Shown here: positions 29,201 through 41,200 of the stretch, piece by piece
Layout: each line of letters opens with the position of its first letter
Position numbering within the stretch: position 1 is the stretch's first letter
DNA from: Eonycteris spelaea
Lineage: Eukaryota; Chordata; Mammalia; Chiroptera; Pteropodidae
NCBI GenBank assembly: GCA_003508835.1
Contig: PUFA01000181.1
Coordinates: 1,364,001-1,428,000, forward strand
Length of the DNA stretch: 64,000 nt
Direction: 5' to 3'
The notes under the pieces: model-generated
Told to the model about the DNA's origin: nothing
What the model saw: the letters and a program-made list of their open reading frames with translations, nothing else
Database searches by the model: none
Program-made: the position numbers and the translations under genes

Positions 29201-32200
29201 TCGAGGAGGGTAACAACAAAACGTCAGCAAAGTATTTGGGAGATATCACAGGAATGAGAGTTGAGTTTCTCTCTTCTCTTTCATTCAGGCTCCTAGAAAG
29301 AAAAATTATTTCCCTAGAGTGGGGAGAGGAACAAAATATGAGAAAACCTCAAACCTGCTGTGATAATTCTGCCACTTCCAGAGAGTGGGTTCTCAAAGGA
29401 GGTATTAATCTGAGCGATACGAGAAAATAAAAACTTATTTGTAAAAAAAAAAAAAAAAAAAAGGTCAAGTCTAGAAGACATTTGATTTTGTTAACTCCTC
29501 TTTTAGAACTAGATCAGTGTAGAGTTCACTAATATTGTCAAAGGAGGTTTAAAAAAAGGCTTGGGATTTGAATTTCATTATGGTATGCATTTAACAATCC
29601 TCTTTATTCCTCACCTCCCTTCCCTAAACATTATTACACTTCTCTGTAAAAAAGCTTCATTTTGCCTTTTTATTTTCCTGTTATTGTTACCTATTCGCAT
29701 CTGTTACTCATTCCTTTATTCAAACTTTTTTAAAAAACCAATTCACCCATTTTTTCACCCTCCACCCTTCTCCCCACCTCTTGCAACCATATATATATAT
29801 ATATATATATATTAATTCCACCTATAAGAGAGTGCATATGGTATTTGTCTGTCTGACTTAGTGTACTGCCTTTAAGGTCTACCCATGTTGTCGCAAATGG
29901 CAAGACTTCATTCTTTTTTTATGGCTGAACAATATTCCATAGTGTATGTGTGTACATACACTATATCTTATCTATTCACCACTGATGACATTTAAGATTG
30001 TTTCCAAATCTTGGCTATTAAAAAAACGCTGCATGAACAAGGAGATGCATAATTATGTTTTTGTTCTCTTTAGGTAAACATCCAGAAGTGGGATGGCTGG
30101 ATCATATGGTAGTTCTATTTTTAATTTCGGAGGAACCTCCACACTGTTTTCCATAGTGACTATACTATTTTACATTTCTAACAATAGTGCACAATGGCTC
30201 CCATTTCTCCACATCCTCAAAACTTGTTATTTCTAGTATTTTTGATAGTAGCTATTATAATAGGTGTGAGGTGACATCTCATTGTGGTTTTAATTTGCAT
30301 TTGCCTGATGATTAATGATGTTGAGCATCTTTTCATGTACCTGTTGGCCATATGTATGTCTTCTTAGGAAAAATGTCTATTCAGATCTTCTGCCCACTTT
30401 TAAACCGAATTTTTGTTGTTATCAAGTTGTATGAGTTCTTTATATATTTCAAGTATTGGCTCTATCAGATATATGATATGCAAATATTTTCTTCCATTCA
30501 GTAAGTTGCCTTTTCATTCTATTGATTTCCTTTGATGAAAAGCTTTTTAATTGGATGTAGTCCCACTTGTTTATTTTTGCTTTCGGTGTCAGATTCAAAA
30601 AATCATTGCCAAGACCTATGTCAAGGATATTACAGACCATGTTTTCTTCTAAGAGTTTTATGGTTTTGCATCTTCAATTCTTTAACTTATTTTGAGTTAA
30701 TTTTTGTGTATAATGTAAGATAGTTGGTCCAGTTTTCTAACCATCATTTATTGAAGAGACTATCCTTTCCCTGTTGTATATTCTTGACTTCTCTGTTGTA
30801 AATTAATTAACCATATATATGTGGATTTATTTCTGGGGTCTCCATTCTGTTTCATTAATCTATGTGTCTGTTTTTATGCCAATCATACTATAGCTTTGCG
30901 ATACAGTTTGAAATCAGGAAGGGTGATACCTCCAGCTTTCTTCTTACTTTTCAAGATTGCTTTGGTTATGCAGGGCTTTTTATGGTTTTATATAAATTTT
31001 ACGATTGTTTGTTCTATTTCTGTGAAAAATGCAATTGGAATATTGATAGGAATTGCATTGAATCTATATATTGTTTTGGGCAGAATAGACATTTTAACAT
31101 TATTAATTCTTCCAATCCATGCATATTGAATAACTTTCCACTTATTTGTGTTTTCTTCAATTTCTTTCATTAATATCTTATAATTTTCAATATGTAGGTC
31201 TTTCATCTCCTTGGTTAAATTTATTCCTTGATATTTAATTCTTTTTGATACAATTGCAAATGGGATTATTTTCTTAATTTTCTGATAGTTCATTATTAGT
31301 GTATAGAAACAAAACAAATTCTTGTATCCTGCAACTTTACTGAATTCATTTATCAGTCTTAATAAATAGTTCTCTGATTGAGTCGTTAGGGCTTTCTATA
31401 TATGTCATCTGCAAATACTGATCTGCTTAATATTTAGTAGGTACTTGATAAATACTTATGGAATTAATCAATATCTTTTCTTTCTCTTCACTGCCAGGTT
31501 TCTTGAAACTGTCTTCCTTTTCTTGCCATGACTCCTCTCCATCTAGTTTCTTCCCTTCTCCATTCTACTGAAATTATTCTATAAACCCCCATTCAGGAAA
31601 TTCAGCAGCCTTTTCTGTCTTCATATTCTTTGACCTGTTGACCTGTCTGCAGCATCTGACACTGATACCAGCACCTACATCACAACATAGTTCTGGCACT
31701 TGCCTTTACAGAAATAGATGTTTTATGGAATAGGTATTTGCTAGAATTCTTTGCTCAGACCTGTTCTATCCCATTCTCCCTCAGGGATTTTAGTCATTCC
31801 CAAAACTTCAGCCATCTGTACTATCATCACTATCACTTTGCTAGGTCATTCTTTTTCCTAAGCTCCAGGATTGTTTCCATGTACTTGAAACCCAATTCCA
31901 AATGGACTGTGACTTGGGACTAGGCAATTTAAAACCACTGTTCCTCCTCTTCATGGTGGTGACTGAAAAGAGCATCTCCGACTTATTTGTGGGAACCACA
32001 GCAGCATTATCCCAGTTATCAGGCTTAAAACATTAAAAGTTACTTTTAATGGTGAATCCTCCTTTGCAGATAAGTTGCCAAGTCCTACAGATTTTTCCTC
32101 TAAGGTCTCTCACATTTCTCCCATCCTTTCTATTTCAATTGTTACAGTCTGTTCAGGCCGAATAAGTACCACCTAGACTGCTACATTTTTATAACTGGTC

Positions 32201-35200
32201 TTCCTACCTCTACTTCTTCCAGTTTTACCCATTTAACGAAATTAATCTCCTTACAGGAAGCTTCACTGCACATTACTTCTCTACTCAAAAATCTCCCCAA
32301 CTTCTCATTACCTACTAAATTTGGACAAATTCTCATGCTAGTATTCAAAGCTCTTATTATATATGTCTAATTCTAACTTTCCACATTACTCTTCTAGTCT
32401 CAAACTCTAATGTGCCTCAGGCAGATTATTGGGACTATCCCCAGAAATTTAGATTTAGTACCTTTGGAGTGGCACCCAGGAATTTTCATTTTTAACAAGT
32501 ATCTGATTCGAATGCAGATGAACTTTAAACCACTTTTTCAGAAATACCATTCTAGCTCCTTCCTAAGATTCTAGGTAAACTAGCCTACTCATGGCTCACC
32601 AAATCTGCCTTGAGCATGCTTAGAATGCTTTCCACTAGTGAGATAGTTAAACTACCAAATTGTTTACCTATCAGATTGGTAAGAATCTAATTGTTTGATA
32701 AGTACACTGCCTGGATAAAACTAAAGGGAAATAGGTTCTATCAGACATTGCTGATGAGAGTATAAATTGATATAATCTTCAGAAAGAATAATTTGGCATT
32801 AGCTATCTAAATTACAAATGCATGTTTCTGACTCAAAATTCTAATTACAGAAATATAATCTACAGGTATACTCATACATATGCAAAATAGCATATGTACA
32901 AGATTATTTATTGAAGTTTTTTAAGCAGAAGTTTGAAAATAACTAGAATGTCCATTAAGAGGGACTAATTAATTATGGTACATCCAGAAACAGAATATTA
33001 TGCAAATAGTTTTAAATGCAGAAGTTTTTGTATTAATACGGGAAGATTTCCAAGGCACTGTTAAGTAATAAAAAAGAAAAGCACTATACAGAATATGAAT
33101 AACAACATCTGTTCAAGGAAAAAAATGAGGAAGAAAATAATATATACTGGTATTGTGTTAAAAAAAGATCTCTGAAAGGATAACTAACTGCTAATACTAA
33201 TAACAAACTAATAAAACTAATTTGGGAGTGTGTGGGAACTGGGATAATAGAGAACAGGATGGGAAAAAGACATATTTTTGTTGTTAAAATATTCTTTAAT
33301 CAAAGAAGTCTTTAAATAAAAAATAAAATATAGATAACTAGACTACATTCTCAGGAAAAACAATTTTGTAGGTCTGGAGAAAGCCTAGGACTGACTATAC
33401 TGTTTTTAAGAGCTGAGAGCCACTGCTATAGAATTGCCTAAGCAAATAATCACTACTTGTCTCTTCATGGCACTGATGAATACTGTATCTAGTTTTTATG
33501 TTTTGTTTTTAACAGTTTTGCTAGAGCATACATTACTAATCCTAAGGGGATCTGAAGGCTGAAAAAAAAGAGTAGATATACTGAGAAAAGATCACAATAG
33601 AGATGACAACACATTTCCGAACAGATATGCCTTGTCTGTAATCTCAAGTAGCAACCTGCTCTTCTCTTTCTCAAAAAGAATGCCTTTAGTATAGACCCCT
33701 TTCATTCAAAGCTTTCAGAGCTTCATGGCTGCTGATTTAAGTTATCATTTTGACATGCCTGAAAGGCTAGGCACATCATAGGTACTATCTATGGCTTTAA
33801 AACCATAGCTACATTCCTCATTTCCAAAGAGTCAGGTTCAATAAAGAGGAGTCATTTGGAGGATTGTAAAACCAAAAAACCTACCATACAGAATTCTGTA
33901 GTCAACAGTTTAGGCAGAATCATTAAGTAAATAACACTATAAAGCATCCATCCTCGGGACTTGGTATGATAACGTCTTACTATTTTTTCAAGGTAAGGGT
34001 AGGGGAAGAAAGATATAAAACATATCTGCCCTAATTCTTATCAGCCAACCCCATGGTCAGGAGTGGATCTTCGATACATCCTTTAAAAGAGATACATCCT
34101 TTAAAAGATCGTTAAAGCAAATGTCAAAAGCCAACAGGATGCTTAAAATCTGCAAGAAGTATTATCTGAGTCATTTTCCATAACTTTATAGAAGCTTCAT
34201 CCTTACTATATCCCCACCATCTTACTATAATAATAAATGAAAGCAAATCATGCAAGAGATATGGCTTCAACAAGAAAAATCATTCCAAGCAGGAAGGAAA
34301 GAGAACATTTACTGACCAACTGCTATGTGCCAGGCACTATGCCTTGCATTCTTAGATTTAAATCTTTATTTGAGCCCCATAAAAATCCAATGAGAAATAT
34401 ATTTCAAAACCCAAACTGAATCTCAGATAAGTATCTAATGTAAAATCAGAGCTGTTAAGTGACAGAGCCAGAATTAAAACCCGTGCCTAACTTTAAAGCC
34501 TATTTTTTTTCTACTATACCCAAATGCCTCTCTTAAATAGGAACATTTAAGAAGAGAGGGTTAAGTATGAGATAATTTAAATGCATTTGGCAAAATGAAA
34601 ACTGCATTTATCCATTCAACAAATATCTAAGAAATAGTTATTCTATTAACCACTAGGCTATACATGTTACACTTGAATAAACTAAGACTTGAGAGATTAA
34701 AGAACTTGTCTCAGATCACACGGCTGTTAAGTAATGGATGATCAGAATTTAGACTGACATCAGAGACTAGGCACTCAAATACACTATACTCCCTCTCTAA
34801 AATGCGAAGGAAAACATGAGTGTTGTCTACTGCAGTAAAAATTTAGGTCATTTAAAATTCCATACAATCTTGAAAGAAAATTGTTAGTGATTCCTAGTAA
34901 TGAGTCCACTAGGTGAAAGGGGAAATGTTTGTTCTTTTCTCAAAGTAATTTCAGAGATTTATGCATATTCATCTGGATTATGGATGATATTAAGTAATAT
35001 TCTTAACTTCCTTGATAATATTACCTAACCTTATATTCGCTTAATGCTTTTTAGGTTTTCCAAAGTGTTTTCTGATACAACCATCAATACATTAGTACAC
35101 ATATATTAACTGATACAACCATCAATAATTTCCCATCTTTATTCCTGGAGAATAAAGCCAAAAGTCCTGGAATCTCCTGAGATCCCTCACAACTCCTCCT

Positions 35201-38200
35201 TTCTAGCTTAATTGGCTACCAATCACACTCGCAACATTCATGTTTCGGCTATGCTATCCCCTGAGGATTCCACCTTTGTTCATGCAATTCCTTTTGTCTA
35301 GAATGGTACTTATTAATCATCTAGTAAAGTCCTATTGAACTTTTGAGAGCTGGTTTAAATACCTTCCCTATGAAACCTTCGACTCACTAAATTAGTCACT
35401 CCTTCCTCTATGACTACCAAGTCCTTTTTTACACATATCTAGCACAGGATTTATTATAATTATTCACGTGTTTCTTTTCCCCAAGAGGCTGAGCTTCTTG
35501 AGAGTAGAGACTGTCTTTCTTATCTTTGTAATCCCTAGTGCCAAACTCACAGAAAGTATTCAATATTTATGAATTATACTACTAACTCGGGAATTAGATG
35601 ATGGAAGTACATTCAAGTCCCATACTAAAATGCAAAGTTTATACTTGTTCTTACAGCTGTAAAATAAGAAATTTTGAATTCAACAGTTATTGCAATGACT
35701 ACACTTCCTAATCCGTCTAACAGATAGGAATATTCTGAGAGTTCTTTAGAAGAGTCACAAAAAATCCAAAAAACTGTTATTACCTCCTCCATCATGGCAT
35801 CCTGTGTGGCTGAGATTTCGCCTTTGGTTGCTCCGCTGTGTACCAGGTTCCGTAGTCGTATACAGAACTCTCTCATCTATGACAGAAAGTTATTCGGCAT
35901 GCCAATATTTACCAAATTCAACCAACTGTAAATGAGCCTAACAGACCAACAGTAGTTCTATTTTGAAGTGTTACCAAGACCCAAGGCAAAGTTCATAAAA
36001 GCAAATGTGTTTTTCCCCACCTAGTCCACTTAAACACATAAGTAAAATCACTTTCCATAAAAAAGAAAACGCATGGATTATTCCCCCAAAACATTAGATG
36101 AACAGCTCCTGCTCTCTAACAGATGGTACTCTCTGTGACAGTACATGTCTGGCTATGAGGAAAACATCTGATTCCATAATGCCCATGACCCTTAGAAAAA
36201 GCAGGAGACTTAAGATGATTATGCCATTAAATCGTTCTAACAGATTTTTATTTAGAATTTTACTGACTCTACTTCTCTGCCAAATCATTGTGACCATGGC
36301 TATGCCAACCCCAATATAATTTTCATCTTTGTTGTTTTCAATTTTGAGATATGCCTAAGATAAAGGTGAATCTCAAATCTAACCATGGTGCTAAAGAGGA
36401 TCTTGCTCCCATCTGAAATATACCCAGTGATCTTTTAGCCTATTGATAATAACTCCCCGCCACCCCCGGCCCCCTGCGTTTCCTAGTTGGGAAATAATCT
36501 ACTTCTAATATGGGGAAACACATCTACAGTTTATTTTAAAATGTAATCTTTCTCCCAAGAATGACAAATCCAATTTTAGCCTCATAGATCAGGACAGCAG
36601 GTTCTAGCAACTTCAAGTTCTCAAAAAGATGTCTGGCTGGCAGAGAAGCATCCCCACAGGATTTACAATCCTCCTTGGAAAAATGGGTTACACAGACAAG
36701 AAAGGATGATTTACTAAGATAAATGAAGCAATAAAAATCAGTTCAGTGACTACATCAAATCTTTAAGGTGTGAATAAATTACACTGATGTGGTTTGGGAC
36801 AGCCTCTGAATTCAGCGTACTCTTTAAGGAAGTCTCACAAATAGTTCTCTTTGGTTCTACTAGTACATAAAGCTGTCCCAGCCAACCTCTACTAGATTCA
36901 AGTGACAAGCACAGGACTCAGTGTACTTCTGCCCCATATTAATTGAATGCAGGACTTAATTTTCTTGAGTACAAATAATAAAACATTAAAATAATAGAAA
37001 TAAAAGTGGAGGATTTTTAAAAAGAAAAAAAAAACACCCTAATCTCAATTATTTTTAAAGTTAATATGTAGCCACGTTGCTTTTTAGAGACACTGGGGTA
37101 GCTATCTTGTACAGAGACTATGTACACTAAAATGTCCAAGAATCCCCTTAGAAAATCAGTTAGGAATTTTAAGATAAAGTACACTAAATTCTATCCCATC
37201 CTGCTCCATATGTTGTACCTTGTGATTCAGAATATCATTCATCCTTCTGGTTGTTTCTGTTGTATGAGATTCAGGGAAGCACTTCTTAGGGATAACACCA
37301 TATTTTTCTAAAAGAAAACAAATTTTATTGTTCAATAAGGTAAAAGTATACTCCTGCATTAGAAACCCTGGCAACAATAGCAATTACTTTAAGAAATAGG
37401 CCATATTTTGCTGACTTAATTCAGAAAACTTAACAATCTTATGCTTAATATTATTAAACAGGTTATTTAATCTGCATGTTTATCCATCTTAGAATTAATT
37501 CTTTTCTTTAGCTTTCATACTTAGTAAAGTGCTCAGAAATAATCAGGTTTTTCCAAAAGACAACCCTTTATAAAAAGGACTTTTTCAAACAGTTGCAGTT
37601 TCAATGTATTTGATTCTATCAATGAGATAAGCTGTTTTATAGGAAAAAAGCTCTAGTTAATGCAACCTTTATTCTCCAACCCACCCTTCATAGTACCTAT
37701 CTCCTTATCTCTAAGAAAGGTACTTTATAGGTGACAGTATGAGATAAAGATCTTAAAGTTAACTACCGTTTTGGGAGACCAATTCTACTCTGTACATAGC
37801 CACCAAATAAATGGCCTATGCCTAACTAAAGAGTGTTGCTTGATCATGCTGAGTTTTATTTCTATTAGAGAAAGGCTCTTACCAATAATATTGACAAGCA
37901 TATCCCATTGTCCACCGTCATTTGCAGGATTTGTAAGCAAATATTGTACCAGCCTGCCATCCTCAGGTTCCTTTTTCTGGGCTGTGTCCACAAAAGCATT
38001 TAAGAAGAAATAACAGCGTTCAACCTAGAGTAGGTAAAGTTAAAATTAAAGGAAAAGAGAACTAATACCTTTATTTGCATTATCAACAGAACAGGAATCT
38101 TGGAACTACTGTGGACCCAACACAGCAGGTTGTTTTTTTTCAAATTGAGTATAATTGACATATTAGTTTTCCGTGGGGTTTTAGAGGGCTTTTTTAAATT

Positions 38201-41200
38201 AAGATATTACTGACATAACATTATATTAGTTTCAAGCATACATAGTCGGTATTTTAAAACTAAAGTTGGTAATTAAGACCAAATAACCTAAATAAATATG
38301 CTAAAAGGAAAAACTATAGAAACAAAATAAAAAGTTTTAAATAAGAAACAAGGAAGCAGTAGGGTGAGTCAGTGGTCTTATTATTTCATTGCAAAAAGTA
38401 GCCACCTACCAATCAAAGCAGTTCTGCCTTTGAAAACAGTCAACTTTTGATACTTTGGAAATCAAATAAATGGTGTCCTATCTATAATGAAAGGCAGACT
38501 ACAACTGGAAAAGAAAGAAGTGAAGAGAAAGTCCCTATCAAGGTTCATATTGAAACAAAAAGAATCTTTCAGGATCAGTCCCATACCTTGTCCCAGAAAA
38601 AGAGGTAAGATTGACTAAACTCAAATTCTTCAATATTTAATTTTTTCATGAACGGAAGTCTCATAACGTTCAGACAAGAAAAGATCCAACATCGCCCTGA
38701 AACAAAAAAGCAAACCGATAAATTATGAGTGTTCATGTGGATTACACTGTTCCAACTGTACTTCCCAACAATGAACCTAAGACAAGATCTTGGACAATAT
38801 AAGACTAAATCAGAAAGAGAAAGATTAAAAACAAACTACAAAACAAAACAAGAAAAGTAGTAACTACTATTTGCAATATATATATATGTATGTATGTACG
38901 TATGTATGTGTGTATGTATGTATGTATGTATGTAAAGGTTTAATATCCTTAATATACCAAAAAAAATCTCTTTATATATCACAAAAGAATCCATTACAAA
39001 TCACCTATGAAAATTACATTTAGAAATGCTGCTACAGAAACATGAGCTGAGATCATGAATGGGTAAATACAAATGGCAAAAAGAAAAAAAAATTTTTAAG
39101 TTCATCATAAGACACCTGTTAAGTGGGGAAACATTTTTAAATTGATAATGCCCAATATTGGCAGGTACTTGGGGAAATAACATTATAATATACTCTGGAC
39201 AGGTATCTAAACAGGTATTAAACATCTGAGGGCAATTTGGCAATATGTGGTAAAAGGTTTAAAAAGTTCCTGCCCTTTAATCTAGAATATGTAATATATG
39301 CTTTACTACAAGGTGACCCTAACATAAGCTATTCCCCGTTCTCCCAATGAAAAATTTTTTAAAAAATTGTTTATCTGGATTACATAAACGCTTAAAGTAC
39401 AGATGAAATAGTAACTATCTCCCTATAATATTTAAGTTAGTAATTTAAATATATAGATATTTTAAGTCTTGTTAACAAAATAGATTGATGTAGAAGCATT
39501 GTTTTTCCATTTCCACATGTCATTTTCAAAGTGATTCATACTCTTCACATGTATCTTGGCATCAGTGCCTTTGCCATGATTAGATCCACCCTTTCAGTCA
39601 GAACTCATCTTTCTTCCATCAAGTACGTCTGAATTACAAAGATGTTTTGAATCAATGCATGATGCTGTCTTTGAACACTTTATGCCACACCTCAACTATA
39701 TAATCACATTCTTTATTTGTCTTGTAGGTGGATAATCACAAACTCTGCAATGTTGCCATTTCCTATACTGATTTAAGTGATCTTTAGGAGGCCTAGTTAC
39801 AATGATAGCCAACATTTCTATATAAGGTCATGTCCTAGGAATATACTTTGTTCAAACTTTCTGTCTTTTCAAAAAACTGATTCAATCAATTGATTTCTAT
39901 AAGCATCCCAAATTAGCAATGATTAAAGTTATTTCAGAGTAATGTCTTTGCCAAACTATACTTCAAAATAAATAAAGTGAGAGTGCTCATTTTGAGAGTC
40001 TATTAAGGTTTCAAATATAGAGTAACTCTTTTCTGAAGGAAAATACAGAGAGTAAAAAACTTGACTTTTATTTGGGCATAACTTTTTTACTTCTATGAAA
40101 ATATGTTCAAAATTTATAGTAAGTGAAAAAGGTAGGTAGGTTACCTAACAACATGTAAGGTATCCCATATTTAACACGTGCACACATAGAATAAAGACCT
40201 GACAGAAATAAATTTACTTGTCAGTATTTTGCAAATATTCTTCACTGAACAACAGTAATTTTATAATGAGACAAAGAAACAATTAAAAATAAGTAACTAT
40301 AATGTTCTTTGAAAGTCACTATTGACAGTATAGCAGCTCATCTTTACCTTGGGTTTATCTGTACGCCACCTCTCTCATATTCACTGTTACTTCCCATTAG
40401 ATGGAATCTATATGAACTATTAATGTAAAAACTGAATGAAAATAATTACATAACTTGTGCTATTTGTATCTTTTTAAAACAAAAGTGACACAACAAAACA
40501 TATAAGACCTGTTCCCTTTTAAATGAACATTTCCAGGCTTTTCCCTAAGAGGTCACTGCAATCTAAACTGCGTAGGACCACTGTGACATTACTACATGTA
40601 CAATCTGGGGCTTGACAGTCCACAGTACCCAAGCACTTTCTACTATAGCAAAACAATTATTGCAAGGTCATGACTTTTTCTTTAAAATTTAAAAGTTAAC
40701 TTTACTGAGGAATAATTTACATACGTTAAATTCTGACTGGCTCTAAGCAAGCACTGATGTGCTTTCTGTCTATCCAGACTGACTGGGAGTTGTTTTCAAA
40801 TGCAGACTTTAAAAAGTCCCTTTAGTATTTGTTGTGAGAATGTCCTCCTTACTGAGATTCCTGGATAACCAATCCTTCACTGTAGCCGTTTTTCTAACAG
40901 TGGTGCTAGACAGCAGATAGCAAAACAAGAGCTCTTGACCAGTAAGGCATGAGAACTGAGTATTTTCTGTATTACAAACTGTACTATTTGTGGGAACTGA
41001 GTCATTAGCACATTTGGCAAAGTTGCAACCAAAAAGTATATTTGAAAGTAACATTTGATGACATGTCGATGGGATTAAATTGTGTATTTTCCATTTCATA
41101 CATGTGTATATGGCCTTCGGGGCAATTGGAGGGGTAGGTCTTCGAGGGCATGAGCATTTTTGCATGGGCCGTTTTGTACCAAAAGCATATACCTCCAAGT

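Noticed and set aside
30988..31317. 109-aa minus frame as a host gene
   Set aside because: It is a decayed piece of L1 ORF2 within a dead antisense L1.
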